DNA of 64,000 nucleotides. Origin: Arthrobacter sp. (GTDB taxonomy: Bacteria > Actinomycetota > Actinomycetes > Actinomycetales > Micrococcaceae). Positions 18,735 to 26,729 of this stretch are shown in pieces. Where the stretch lies: the NCBI RefSeq assembly GCF_031179985.1, contig NZ_JAPSHJ010000005.1, positions 62,001 to 126,000 on the forward strand. Direction: 5' to 3'. The notes below the pieces were generated by a model. It was given only the letters and a program-made list of their open reading frames with translations. It ran no database searches and had not been told where the DNA came from. Both the position numbers and the translations under genes were made by a program. Numbering within the stretch: position 1 is the first letter of the stretch; each line of letters begins with the position of its first letter.

Positions 18735-20082
18735 GGTACTAAATCCAGCCACCGAGGAAGTCATCCACACCTTGGAACTGGCGACCCTGGAGGAGACAGA
18801 CACGGCCATACAAAAAGCCGCCCGGGCGTTTGAAAGCTGGCGTCACGTCGCACCCGCAGACAGGGCATTGCTGCTGCGCCGCTTTGCCGCCGCCGTCGAC
18901 TCCGACCTGGAGAATCTGGCTCAGCTGGAAGTGCTCAACGCTGGCCACACCATCGGCAACGCCCGCTGGGAAGCGGGCAACGTCCGGGACGTTCTGTCCT
19001 ACTACGCTGCCGCACCGGAGAGGCACCTCGGCCAGCAGATCCCCGTGGACGGGGGAATCAACGTCACTTTCAACGAACCTCTCGGCGTCGTGGGTGTCAT
19101 CGTTCCTTGGAACTTTCCCATGCCCATCGCAGCGTGGGGTTTCGCCCCCGCGCTCGCCGCGGGCAACACCGTTGTCCTCAAACCGGCCGAGCTGACACCG
19201 ATGACTGCAGTTCGGATTGGCGAGCTCGCCCGCGAGGCCGGCATCCCGGACGGCGTGCTGACCATCATCCCGGGCAAGGGCTCGGTGGTAGGGGAGCGGT
19301 TTGTCACGCATCCGGCAGTGCGGAAGGTGGTTTTCACTGGATCCACAGCAGTGGGCAAGCGCATTATGGCGGGCTGCGCAGACCAGGTGAAACCTGTCAC
19401 GCTCGAACTGGGCGGCAAGAGTGCCAACATCATCTTTGCGGATGCGGATCTGCAAGAAGCGGCTGCCGCTGCACCCGGCGGGGCCTTCGACAACGCCGGC
19501 CAGGACTGCTGCGCCCGTTCCCGGATCCTGGTCCAGCGGAGCGTGTATGAAGAGTTCCTCGGACTCCTGCAGCCGATTGTTGAGGCCTTGAACGTGGGGG
19601 ACCCGGGGGATGAGTCCTCGTTTATGGGTCCGCTGATTTCTGCCGCCCAGCACCGGACGGTTTCCGGGTACGTCCCGGAGGGGGCACCTGTCGCGTTCCG
19701 CGGTTCGGCTCCGGCCGGGAAGGGTTTCTGGTTTCCTCCCACGGTTCTCACTCCGTCCCCCGGCGACAGGGTTATGTACGAGGAGATCTTCGGCCCCGTC
19801 GTCGCCGTCGTACCGTTCGACGACGAAGCGGACGCCCTGCGGCTGGCGAACGATTCGATTTATGGGCTCTCGGGCTCTATCTGGACCCGGGACGTCGGGC
19901 GCGCCTTGCGGATGGCTCGCGGCCTGGAATCGGGGAATCTTTCCGTGAATTCGCACTCTTCGGTCAGATATTCAACCCCGTTCGGCGGGTTCAAACAGTC
20001 CGGCCTCGGACGCGAGCTCGGACCGGATGCATTGAACGCCTTCACCGAGACGAAGAACGTCTTTATTTCCACCCGGGCTTAA
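18715..20082 (+). CDS. NAD(P)-dependent aldehyde dehydrogenase
   Basis: 456-aa ALDH-superfamily enzyme. Cofactor region PWNFPMPIAAWGFAPALAAG, catalytic glutamate in LELGGKSAN, and catalytic cysteine in NAGQDCCAR (C265, followed by a second Cys). The C-terminal PFGGFKQSGLGREL signature is present. A GGAGGG ribosome site precedes the ATG at 18715. In this operon it likely oxidises a gamma-glutamyl aminoaldehyde to the acid before the hydrolase frees glutamate. Confidence 0.92.
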   Translation: MSSSTYEVLNPATEEVIHTLELATLEETDTAIQKAARAFESWRHVAPADRALLLRRFAAAVDSDLENLAQLEVLNAGHTIGNARWEAGNVRDVLSYYAAAPERHLGQQIPVDGGINVTFNEPLGVVGVIVPWNFPMPIAAWGFAPALAAGNTVVLKPAELTPMTAVRIGELAREAGIPDGVLTIIPGKGSVVGERFVTHPAVRKVVFTGSTAVGKRIMAGCADQVKPVTLELGGKSANIIFADADLQEAAAAAPGGAFDNAGQDCCARSRILVQRSVYEEFLGLLQPIVEALNVGDPGDESSFMGPLISAAQHRTVSGYVPEGAPVAFRGSAPAGKGFWFPPTVLTPSPGDRVMYEEIFGPVVAVVPFDDEADALRLANDSIYGLSGSIWTRDVGRALRMARGLESGNLSVNSHSSVRYSTPFGGFKQSGLGRELGPDALNAFTETKNVFISTRA

Positions 20083-20101
20083 CGCCCAAGCAAGAGCAAG
20101 G

Positions 20102-20890
20102 ATGCCAGCAATGATCGAAGTAATCTCAAACCGTCTCAAGGACCGCAGCGCCGTCATCACCGGTGGGGCCAGCGGAATCGGCCTGGCCACAGCCCGCCGC
20201 CTCGCTTCTGAAGGTGCCAAGGTAGTCATCGCCGACGTCGACCCCACCGCCGGATTGCGCGCTGCGGAAGAGGTAAGCGGCCTTTTCGTCAAAGTGGACG
20301 TCACCAGCGAAGAGGACGTCAAGAACCTCTATGCCGTGACCAACGAAACCTACGGAAGTGTTGATATTGCCTTCAACAACGCCGGCATCTCCCCGCCGGA
20401 TGACGCTTCCATCCTGGACACAGGCATCGACGCCTGGCGCAAGGTCCAGGAAGTGAACCTGACGTCGGTTTTCTACTGCTGCAAATACGCCCTGCCGTAC
20501 ATGCAGGCACAAGGCAAGGGGTCCATCATCAATACGGCCTCCTTCGTCGCGGTGCTGGGGGCAGCAACCTCGCAGATCTCCTACAGTGCCTCCAAAGGCG
20601 GAGTCCTGGCCATGAGCCGGGAACTCGGCGTCGAATTCGCCCGCCAGGGCATCCGGGTCAATGCCCTCTGCCCGGGACCTGTCAACACTCCGCTCCTGAA
20701 GGAGCTGTTCGCAAAGGACCCGGAAAAGGCGGCCAGGCGCCTGGTCCATATTCCCTTGGGCAGGTTCGCCGAACCCGAGGAACTTGCCGCCGCAGTGGCC
20801 TTCTTGGCCAGTGACGACTCATCCTTCATGACGGCCTCCACATTCCTGGTGGACGGCGGAATCTCGGGAGCGTACGTAACGCCGCAGTGA
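20102..20890 (+). CDS. Short-chain dehydrogenase/reductase
   Basis: 262-aa classical SDR (start may instead be the ATG at 20111). Rossmann motif TGGASGIGLA, NNAG at the active site, and the Y-x3-K pair in SYSASKGG (Y161, K165 from the 20102 start). The C-terminal end FLVDGGISGAYVTPQ is typical. It lies 19 bases after the ALDH gene and ends the operon. It could oxidise the hydroxyl group of a gamma-glutamyl amino-alcohol to the aldehyde used by the ALDH; this role is inferred. Confidence 0.9.
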   Translation: MPAMIEVISNRLKDRSAVITGGASGIGLATARRLASEGAKVVIADVDPTAGLRAAEEVSGLFVKVDVTSEEDVKNLYAVTNETYGSVDIAFNNAGISPPDDASILDTGIDAWRKVQEVNLTSVFYCCKYALPYMQAQGKGSIINTASFVAVLGAATSQISYSASKGGVLAMSRELGVEFARQGIRVNALCPGPVNTPLLKELFAKDPEKAARRLVHIPLGRFAEPEELAAAVAFLASDDSSFMTASTFLVDGGISGAYVTPQ

Positions 20891-20942
20891 TCCGGTTTCC
20901 GGTTCACCTCTGTGGCGGACCGGAGCATAGCCAAACGGGGGA

Positions 20943-20977
20943 GATGGCCCGGCGCTGGGAAGCGCCGGGCCATCTTT
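20943..20977 (+). terminator. Intrinsic terminator of the amine operon
   Basis: Perfect 14-bp stem (GATGGCCCGGCGCT at 20943-20956 and its complement at 20961-20974), GGGA loop, followed by TTT. It ends the permease-to-SDR transcript. Confidence 0.9.
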
Positions 20978-21038
20978 GGTGAGCAGGCCCCAATGGCACA
21001 GTTCCCGAGGCCTCCTCGGCTCCTTGGGCAACGTTTTA

Positions 21039-21062
21039 GGAACCCGAGCCGGCATCGGCGTC
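21039..21062 (+). promoter_or_regulatory. Candidate ECF-type promoter before the sigma-fusion gene
   Basis: GGAACC (21039-21044) and CGTC (21059-21062) resemble ECF -35 and -10 elements, about 100 bases upstream of the sigma-fusion start. Spacing is slightly shorter than usual. It would fit autoregulation but is tentative. Confidence 0.35.
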
Positions 21063-21165
21063 ACGATTTCGTGAGGAGTGGGTTAAGTATGAGCCCGGAG
21101 TTGGGTGGCGGGGAGTTTCACGCGAAAACCGCGGGTCGAAAGAACTGATAGGCGGTGCCAGGACA

Positions 21166-22602
21166 ATGCAGAAAGCAACGGACGTTGCGGACGAGGATCT
21201 CATCCGTTCCGGCCGCGAGGGCGACCGCACTGCCTTGGAGGTCCTCTACAACAGGCATCACGACGCCGGTCTAAAGTTCGCGCGGCGGCTAACGGGCAAC
21301 AAGGCAGACGCCGAAGACGTCACCCAGGAAGCGTTCCTCAAAGTCGTCTCGGCCATGGAGCGCGGCAACGGGCCGGAAACTGCATTCAGGCCGTACTTTC
21401 TGAGGGCAGTGCGCACCGTCGCCGCTGACCACTGGGAGAACCAGGCCAAGGAGACACCCACGGAAAACGCCGGTGATACCCCGGTGGAGGACGCCTCGCT
21501 GGCCTCCCTGTTTCAGCGGGATGACCCCGAATTGGTCATGAAAGCATTCCAGTCACTCCCATTGCGGTGGATGACTGTCCTCTGGCATGCGGAAGTGGAA
21601 CGGGAACCACCCCGCAAGATCGCCCCAGTCCTCGGCATGGAACCCGGGGCTGTTTCGGCACTGCTCTTACGGGCAAGGAAAGGGCTTCGTGAGGCCTATC
21701 TCAGCGCCTATGCGGAGGCCCCTCTGCGCTCAGACTGCGAGCCGACTTTTCCCTACCTTGCCGCGACGGTGCTGGGGACCAGCTCTGCTCGTGATCGGAG
21801 GAAGGTGCACGAACACATCCGCGACTGTGAAGACTGCGCCAAGGTCCTGGCTCAGCTGACCGACGTCGGAGCGACAATGAGGGGCATCGTTGCCCCCTTT
21901 GTGCTCCTCGGCCCTGCCCTGGGCGGCGCCCGCTTCTCTCTGCAAGACCATTTCCCTCCGCGTTGGACAGCAACGGCGGCTGCCGCGGGCGTGGTGACTC
22001 TGGCGGTCGGAGCTGTGGCCGCCGTCGCTGTAGCGGGTGGTTTTTTCAGCAGCGGACCGAGCGCTGCGCCGCCCCCGCATGAAACTGAGTTGAGCCGAGC
22101 AGTTCCTGCAAGTCCGGAGCTGCCTCCCGCAATCACCAACACGGCGCCGCCCCCCACCTCCGGGCCCTTGCCTGCGGAGGACCCTGGCTCACCGGGCTCG
22201 GATTACCCGGCAGGGTCCCTCTTCGCTGAACCTGACACCGGCGCCTTTCATGGAATGGCACCTGTGGGGCCTTGGCCGCCAGTTCCTGCCGCTGGCCCGC
22301 GTAGTGCCGGGGGAGGTGTTCCGGCCAGGCCGACGGCGTCTCCCATCTCGACTCCGACACCGGCGCCCACCGCTGTTGCCTCCCCATCGGTGACAGCGAC
22401 GCCAACCCCTAGGCCACCACGGACTTCGACTCCGACCCCCACCCCAACTCCGACCCCCACCCCGACTCCGACTCCAACTCCGACCCCCACCCCGACTCCG
22501 ACTCCGACTCCGACCCCCACCCCGACTCCGACCGTTACGCCTACTGACCCCCCGCGTGAACCAAACTGCCCCATCATTTTTGATTTGTGTTTCATCATTT
22601 AG
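21166..22602 (+). CDS. ECF sigma factor fused to zinc-finger anti-sigma domain, membrane helix and PT-repeat tail
   Basis: 478-aa multi-part regulator. Residues 1-75 form sigma region 2 ([12 protein letters not shown]), and about 125-180 form region 4 ([20 protein letters not shown] through [11 protein letters not shown]). A ZAS-like zinc motif H-x3-C-x2-C (HIRDCEDC) lies near residues 217-224. A hydrophobic helix follows at about 268-291, then a Pro/Ser-rich stretch and a long Thr-Pro repeat (about 420-458), ending in a hydrophobic [12 protein letters not shown]. The predicted topology tethers a sigma factor to the membrane with its own anti-sigma module and an extracellular stalk. An ATG start follows the candidate ECF promoter. 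Confidence 0.88.
   Translation: MQKATDVADEDLIRSGREGDRTALEVLYNRHHDAGLKFARRLTGNKADAEDVTQEAFLKVVSAMERGNGPETAFRPYFLRAVRTVAADHWENQAKETPTENAGDTPVEDASLASLFQRDDPELVMKAFQSLPLRWMTVLWHAEVEREPPRKIAPVLGMEPGAVSALLLRARKGLREAYLSAYAEAPLRSDCEPTFPYLAATVLGTSSARDRRKVHEHIRDCEDCAKVLAQLTDVGATMRGIVAPFVLLGPALGGARFSLQDHFPPRWTATAAAAGVVTLAVGAVAAVAVAGGFFSSGPSAAPPPHETELSRAVPASPELPPAITNTAPPPTSGPLPAEDPGSPGSDYPAGSLFAEPDTGAFHGMAPVGPWPPVPAAGPRSAGGGVPARPTASPISTPTPAPTAVASPSVTATPTPRPPRTSTPTPTPTPTPTPTPTPTPTPTPTPTPTPTPTPTPTVTPTDPPREPNCPIIFDLCFII
22430..22534 (+). repeat. Thr-Pro coding repeat
   Basis: Tandem near-identical units built from ACTCCGACCCCCACCCCG, coding (PT)n in the tail of the sigma fusion. Likely a cell-wall-spanning stalk and prone to length change by slippage. 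Confidence 0.9.
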
Positions 22603-22722
22603 GAGCCGTCGCCATCAAGGCCAGGCTCCATGAGTTACACGGCAACCGGAGGAGGGTCCTGACGTCAGGGCGATACCGGCGCTTCCGCAGAAGGACCAGC
22701 GCTTCAAACCGGTAGTATTGGG

Positions 22723-22746
22723 AATTAATCAGCATACGTATTAATT
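22723..22746. promoter_or_regulatory. AT-rich inverted repeat before the small ORF at 22761
   Basis: AATTAAT (22723-22729) and ATTAATT (22740-22746) flank a 10-base centre, with the 8-base palindrome ATACGTAT (22734-22741) overlapping its right side. It lies 15-38 bases upstream of the start and stands out in this GC-rich DNA, so it may be an operator or promoter. Confidence 0.4.
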
Positions 22747-22760
22747 TGAGGAGACTAGGC

Positions 22761-23000
22761 ATGCCTGGCGAATCAGGAGGGCGGCTCACCTTGTCTGTGG
22801 GCCGTCGGGAGTTCGAAGAACTCGCGGGTGCATGGGCTTCTTATCTCCAAGCAACCGAGAGCCTCGAAGCGGTCGACCCGGTCCTGGCGATGCAACGGAC
22901 AGGGGCTGTTCTCCGCGCCCTGGAGCAGCTGATGAGCACGCTGGAGCCAGGAACCAGGTTGGGCGGATCCAATGGCGAGGACGCCCCGCAACGGACATAA
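22761..23000 (+). CDS. ECF-associated small protein, copy A
   Basis: About 79 aa, no signal or membrane segment. Reads MPGESGGRLTLSVGRREFEE at the start and has the family signature VDPVLAMQRTGAVLRALEQL in the C-terminal half. It is clearly related to copy C at 30126 (start, SVGRREFE and VDPVLAM.RTG all shared) and more distantly to copies B (23701) and D (43828). A GAGGAG ribosome site precedes the ATG. It follows the sigma-fusion gene. Function is not known; a short helical regulator of the neighbouring sigma factor is one possibility. Confidence 0.72.
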   Translation: MPGESGGRLTLSVGRREFEELAGAWASYLQATESLEAVDPVLAMQRTGAVLRALEQLMSTLEPGTRLGGSNGEDAPQRT

Positions 23001-23134
23001 ATCTAAAGCCCTGCGTCATCCGGTGACTTTTCCATGTTCTTTATGACCAAACGTCTCCCGATTGATCTGCGGGTGGTTGCGTTAGGGCATTCCCTGTTCC
23101 GAGTTGCTCGGGACCCCAATCCTGCGGAGCCCGA

Positions 23135-23461
23135 ATGTCCAGAATCGATCCTTTCCCATCAGCGCCGTCCGTGACGGAGAGGGCTGGGGTTTGCCATAGG
23201 CAGGCAGCGGGTACTTACGTGATCGGGGCATTTGCCACCATTCCGGAAGATTGGCGCCGGGCCCTCTGGTATTCCGATATGCAGGGCTTGACTCCGGCCG
23301 AGGCCGGACCACTACTGCAGATAAGTCCGGAGCTGTTTTCAGCCGTCCTTAAAGATGCGCGCGCAGCCCTTCGGGTGGCCTTTGCCAGTGTGCCTCTGCG
23401 TGCGCCAGGCGCGGGCATTGTCCCCGAGAATGGAAAGGCTCAGCCCGGGCTGACCGTATGA
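23135..23461 (+). CDS. Stand-alone sigma-region-4-like protein or sigma-factor remnant
   Basis: 108-aa ORF whose centre (about residues 30-87) matches region 4 of the neighbouring ECF sigma factors: FATIPEDWRRALWYSDMQGL aligns with [15 protein letters not shown], followed by LTPAEAGPLLQISPELFSAV and DARAALRVAFASV. Region 2 is absent. It may be a pseudogene left from a duplicated sigma gene or a free DNA-binding domain. A GGAG-like ribosome site lies upstream. It is about 135 bases downstream of small ORF A. Confidence 0.5.
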   Translation: MSRIDPFPSAPSVTERAGVCHRQAAGTYVIGAFATIPEDWRRALWYSDMQGLTPAEAGPLLQISPELFSAVLKDARAALRVAFASVPLRAPGAGIVPENGKAQPGLTV

Positions 23462-23488
23462 GGGTCAGGCCTGGCCTGATCTGGGCCA

Positions 23489-23627
23489 GGGGCAGGCGGT
23501 ATCCGATCACGTCTCAAGGTTTGCGGATACCGCCAGCCCCTTGCGGAAGCATTTTGTGCTGCTCCGCCTCGGTGCAGTGCAATCTGCAGTAAGGGGGACT
23601 TACTGCAGTACAAGGGCTACGGAGCCC
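23489..23627. other. Three successive stem-loops in a gene-free stretch
   Basis: Hairpin 1: 17-bp stem with one mismatch (23489-23505 with 23524-23540), 18-base loop. Hairpin 2: perfect 10-bp CTGCAGTAAG/CTTACTGCAG (23584-23593, 23599-23608). Hairpin 3: GGGCT/AGCCC (23614-23618, 23623-23627). They lie between the region-4-like ORF and copy B. The first could be a terminator without a T-run; the set could also be a small RNA. Confidence 0.45.
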
Positions 23628-23700
23628 ACTCCCTGCACAGCTGTATAACCTCGATGCCGGCTTTTCGTGACGGCGCTGGTTCGTCATGAGGCCAGTGGAC

Positions 23701-23937
23701 TTATGAAGGACCCTGATTTGTGGATCTGGCGGAAGCAATTACATCACCGACGGCGTGGAGGAGAGTTCCTGTCCGGTGCAGGGCCTCAACGGGATCAATG
23801 GGTCCATTTAGCGGGTCTGTGATGGAACAGTATTCGGACCATTCGTGCGTCAGCTTTCCAAATTGCCGGGCACCCACCGTTGCTGTCACCGTGGCTGCCT
23901 CCTGAACGTTCTTCAGCTGGAGGTGTTCTTCACTCAT
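23701..23937 (-). CDS. ECF-associated small protein, copy B
   Basis: About 78 aa from the ATG at 23937; the frame is open to 24039, but the extra residues do not match the family. C-terminal signature IDPVEALHRTGTLLHAVGDV matches the DPVxxLxxTG pattern of copies A, C and D, preceded by VGARQFGKLTHEWSEY, which aligns with SVGRREFEELAGAWASY of copy A. It is divergent from the ECF sigma gene at 24215, sharing an intergenic region of about 280 bases. Function unknown. Confidence 0.62.
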   Translation of the reverse strand: MSEEHLQLKNVQEAATVTATVGARQFGKLTHEWSEYCSITDPLNGPIDPVEALHRTGTLLHAVGDVIASARSTNQGPS

Positions 23938-24214
23938 GCCCTGATTGACTCCCGGGGAAGCGAATCGTGACGCGACGGAAATGTTGGATCGATTGAGAAT
24001 CGACGTCCGGGCGGATATTGACCCGCCTAAAACGACCACTATGCGGAATCTGTCTGCCCAGCATGTGGATGAATGACTAGATCACGTCATGAATTTCCAC
24101 TCGTCAGTTCTAACTGCTTGGTAGGTGGCGTCCGGCCTGTGCCGATGAACGAACGGAACAAACAGGTTGGCTTTACAGGGGACTTCAGGCGAACCGCCGC
24201 TTGGAACAGTTGGG

Positions 24215-24808
24215 ATGGGGGATCCCGTGCTGCTAACGGCACTGAGGGCTGGGAGCACGGAAGCGGCAGATGTGTTGTATCGGCGGCATGCCGCAGCTGC
24301 ACTGTCATTTGCCCGGGGACTGGTTCGGACCGAGCATGACGCGAAGGATCTTGTGCAGGAGGCCTTCGCCAAAACCATCAGTGCAGTGGCCAACGGAAAC
24401 GGTCCGCTTGAGAATTTCCCGGGCTACCTCTTTACGGCAATCAAGAGCTGTGCCGCTGAGTGGTGGAGTAAGAATTCGAGGGAAGTGCCGGTGGAAGCCG
24501 GCGTGCTGGATGCAACGCACGGCCCTACCCACGACGACCGGCTGCACCGGGTTTTCGACCATGATGGCAATGAGCGGGTCCTGGCTGCTTTGCAGTCCTT
24601 GCCTGCGCGATGGCAGAGCGCACTCTGGTATGCCGATGTCCTGCAGGAGCCGCCTCGGCGGATTGGACCTGCCCTGGGCATAAAACCCAACGCGGTGTCC
24701 GCCTTAGTAAGACGGGCGCGCGCCGGACTACGGGATGCCTACGCTAACATGCTGTTCGAAGAGAGCCAAGGGGTAGTAAATCCACCACTAGAGGACCAGC
24801 TGTACTGA
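24215..24808 (+). CDS. ECF RNA polymerase sigma factor
   Basis: About 197 aa from ATG 24215 (a TTG at 24167 would add 16 residues). Region 2 contains EHDAKDLVQEAFAKTISAV and region 4 contains LPARWQSALWYADVLQEPPR through VSALVRRARAGLRDAY. Aromatic residues in the region 2.3-like segment (NFPGYLFTAIKSCAAEWW) fit promoter melting. No anti-sigma gene follows; instead the divergent small ORF B lies upstream. The 3' end enters the left inverted repeat of the transposon-like unit at 24801, so the insertion may have fixed or changed the last residues (DQLY). Confidence 0.85.
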   Translation: MGDPVLLTALRAGSTEAADVLYRRHAAAALSFARGLVRTEHDAKDLVQEAFAKTISAVANGNGPLENFPGYLFTAIKSCAAEWWSKNSREVPVEAGVLDATHGPTHDDRLHRVFDHDGNERVLAALQSLPARWQSALWYADVLQEPPRRIGPALGIKPNAVSALVRRARAGLRDAYANMLFEESQGVVNPPLEDQLY

Positions 24809-24817
24809 CCGGATACG
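24801..24817 (+). repeat. Left terminal inverted repeat
   Basis: TGTACTGACCGGATACG, exact inverse match to 26686-26702; overlaps the last codons of the ECF sigma gene. Confidence 0.8.
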
Positions 24818-24827
24818 ATGATCAATC

Positions 24828-25050
24828 GTGGAAGGGGGGCTGGCTGCCGCATGCGGTGGGGGTCGGTGGAAGCGCTCGATCTTGCCGTTCGTCTGTGGGC
24901 GATACGGGCGGGTGCGCTTGTGCTTGAATTCACACTGTGTTTGTTGCGCGGCTTGCCGGGTGTCTTGGCGCGGTTCTTCTCGCCTTGTCGGCGGCCGACG
25001 TAGCGCCAGCCTCCGCCGTCGGGGATCACATCTACATGAATCACGGAGCC
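24828..25050 (-). pseudogene. IS481-family transposase remnant
   Basis: Minus-strand fragments of a DDE transposase. One frame reads IHVDVIPDGGGWRYVGRRQG (start of the rve catalytic domain); another reads KRTRPYRPQTNGKIERFHR, the strongly conserved segment near the catalytic glutamate of IS481-type enzymes. The stretch that would join them is deleted, the frame shifts, and the N-terminal helix-turn-helix is missing. No active transposase can be made from this copy. Confidence 0.82.
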
Positions 25051-25168
25051 GGGATGCCTTTAGCCGGTGGAGCGGTGTGAGAGCAGCGTTTGCGTGGGTC
25101 ATGAATTCCCTCAGAAACGGAAAGGGGCCAGCCGGAATTCGGCTGACCCCTTAGGTTGTGCGTGCAGT

Positions 25169-25900
25169 TCAGTTGGTTCGGGAAGCCTCGGACTGAATGG
25201 CCTTGGCGAGGTCGCGGGGACTGCTCCACATAGGCCAATGGCCCGTCGGGAGGTCAATGACGTCGAGGTGTTCAAGGTTCGCGACTTCGGTGAACATGGG
25301 ATGACCGGTTTGGGCCAGCTCCAGCACCTGCGCACTAGGGATTGAGCAACAAACCAGGGTCGTCCGGACCTTGCGGCGGGCGTCGTTGGTGAGCTCAATG
25401 GGCTGACGAAGCACGGGGCCGGGCTCAGGGACGGCTCGGGCCCTAAACTGCTCGAGCACCTCTGCGCTCAGTCCTTCGAGGCTCGCCTGCTGTGCGAGGA
25501 CGTCGAAGGGCGGCAGCGGAAGCTCCTCCAACTCCTCCGGGAGGTCTGGGGCGAAGACACTTCCCGTCGCTACAGGGCCGGAGTCGACCCACACTACCCG
25601 GTGGACAAGCTCAGGGTATCGGTCCATGACGAGGCTGACGGGAGCGTTGGCCCCACTGTGGGCGACGAGAATTGCAGGCTGTTTACCGTGTTGAGTAATG
25701 ACGCCCAGGATTGCCTCAGCCTGGGCGTCGAGGGTTTTAGTCGCACGCTCAGGATCGTGCGCGTCGAGACCGGGCAGTGTCATCGCGATGGCACGAGAGT
25801 GGTCGGTTTTCAGGTGTTCAAGAACTTCATCCCACGCCCAAGCGCCCAGCCAGTGGCCGGCGATGAGAATGATGGTCGGACTGCTCATAGCGGTTGTCAT
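25169..25900 (-). CDS. Alpha/beta-fold hydrolase
   Basis: 243-aa esterase/hydrolase-like protein. The N-terminal beta-strand and oxyanion segment is ILIAGHWLGAWAWDEV; the nucleophile serine is in LVAHSGANAP, and the terminal histidine in LPTGHWPMWSSP. Closest general resemblance is to small alpha/beta hydrolases acting on esters or lactones; substrate unknown. It is divergent from the WYL regulator at 25974, which probably controls it, and both lie inside the inverted-repeat unit. A GAGAG ribosome site precedes the ATG. Confidence 0.85.
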   Translation of the reverse strand: MTTAMSSPTIILIAGHWLGAWAWDEVLEHLKTDHSRAIAMTLPGLDAHDPERATKTLDAQAEAILGVITQHGKQPAILVAHSGANAPVSLVMDRYPELVHRVVWVDSGPVATGSVFAPDLPEELEELPLPPFDVLAQQASLEGLSAEVLEQFRARAVPEPGPVLRQPIELTNDARRKVRTTLVCCSIPSAQVLELAQTGHPMFTEVANLEHLDVIDLPTGHWPMWSSPRDLAKAIQSEASRTN

Positions 25901-25924
25901 GTCACAACTCTCGCAGGCCCTATG

Positions 25925-25951
25925 GACATTGGTATGTCACTATTTATGTCA
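25925..25951. promoter_or_regulatory. Operator candidate between hydrolase and WYL regulator
   Basis: Inverted repeat GACAT-TGGT-ATGTC (25925-25938) followed by a further half-site ATGTC (TATGTCA at 25933-25939 and 25945-25951). Located in the 73-base divergent promoter region, it suits the regulator next door. Confidence 0.5.
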
Positions 25952-25973
25952 TGAATTTGTCTGGGTCTGAGCA

Positions 25974-26672
25974 GTGAAGCGAGCAGAACGGCTCCATGCT
26001 CTATCAGAGATGTTGCGCCGCAGCGGCGCGCGGGGGGTCTCCGCCGAACGGTTGGCGAGAGAGTTCGAGGTGTCCGTGCGCACAATCAAGAGAGACCTCG
26101 ATGCGCTGGAGAACAGCGGTGCGCCTCTATGGTCGCGCCCAGGTCCGGGCGGTGGCTACGGATTGGCTATCGGCGCGTCCCTGCCACCTGTCAGCCTGTC
26201 CTCAGGGCAGGCAGTGGCGCTCATGGCAGCCGTGTCCGCTGCACCCGATGCCCCCTACGCCGATCTGGCAGCAGCAGGTATTCAGAAGATTCTGGACGTC
26301 CTCGATCCCAAAACCCGCGCACGAGCCGACAAGCTGGCCCACCGCGTCTGGGTCAATGCGCTTCCCTCGTCCTCGCGCGCAATCAAGTCGGCACTGGAGG
26401 AGGCGATGGCCGAGCAGCGAGTAGTCCGTATTCGCTACACATCGAGAGACGAGACTACGACCACCCGCGACGTCGAGCCCGTGCTGTTCGCCTCCACGAA
26501 CGGCCAGTGGTACCTGATTGGATGGTGCCGAATGCGCGACGCAATGCGATGGTTTACCGTGTCGCGCATCGAGCAGGCCACCGTAACTAAGGCGGCCTGC
26601 AGCGGCCACACCATCCACGAGGTCGGAGAACCCCCAGCGAACGCCAGACCCGTACACGGTCGTGGTGAGTGA
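25974..26672 (+). CDS. YafY-type HTH/WYL transcriptional regulator
   Basis: 232-aa regulator with an N-terminal HTH_11 domain (LAREFEVSVRTIKRDLDALE, about residues 27-46), wing PGPGGGYGL, and a WYL ligand domain (VLFASTNGQWYLIGWCRMRD). GTG start. Proteins of this type control a divergent neighbouring gene, here the alpha/beta hydrolase. It ends 14 bases before the right inverted repeat. Confidence 0.9.
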   Translation: MKRAERLHALSEMLRRSGARGVSAERLAREFEVSVRTIKRDLDALENSGAPLWSRPGPGGGYGLAIGASLPPVSLSSGQAVALMAAVSAAPDAPYADLAAAGIQKILDVLDPKTRARADKLAHRVWVNALPSSSRAIKSALEEAMAEQRVVRIRYTSRDETTTTRDVEPVLFASTNGQWYLIGWCRMRDAMRWFTVSRIEQATVTKAACSGHTIHEVGEPPANARPVHGRGE

Positions 26673-26685
26673 GCCACTCAATCAA

Positions 26686-26702
26686 CGTATCCGGTCAGTA
26701 CA
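26686..26702 (-). repeat. Right terminal inverted repeat
   Basis: Exact reverse complement of 24801-24817. Similarity continues imperfectly for about 5 further bases inward. Confidence 0.8.
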
Positions 26703-26729
26703 ACAAGACAGGGGTTTTGCCTGTTAAGG

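Larger units (their letters stand above)
24801..26702. mobile_element. Inverted-repeat-bounded transposon-like unit with passenger genes
   Basis: A 17-base sequence TGTACTGACCGGATACG (24801-24817) recurs exactly in inverse orientation at 26686-26702, giving a 1902-bp unit with perfect ends. Just inside the left end lies a decayed IS481-type transposase on the minus strand with its C-terminal end facing the repeat, as in intact elements. The rest carries an alpha/beta hydrolase and a divergent WYL regulator. No clear target duplication is seen. It looks like a non-autonomous element that captured a regulator-enzyme pair. Confidence 0.68.

Noticed and set aside
18739-19956. 405-codon minus-strand frame over the aldehyde dehydrogenase gene
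   Set aside because: Mirrors a complete ALDH with intact catalytic residues; no own motifs.
22430-22534. Tandem repeat that could suggest a CRISPR array
   Set aside because: Units are contiguous, without spacers, and code a Thr-Pro run in frame with the sigma fusion.
24791-26712. Target-site duplication around the inverted-repeat unit
   Set aside because: The bases just outside the two ends (GACCAGC and ACAAGAC) do not match.
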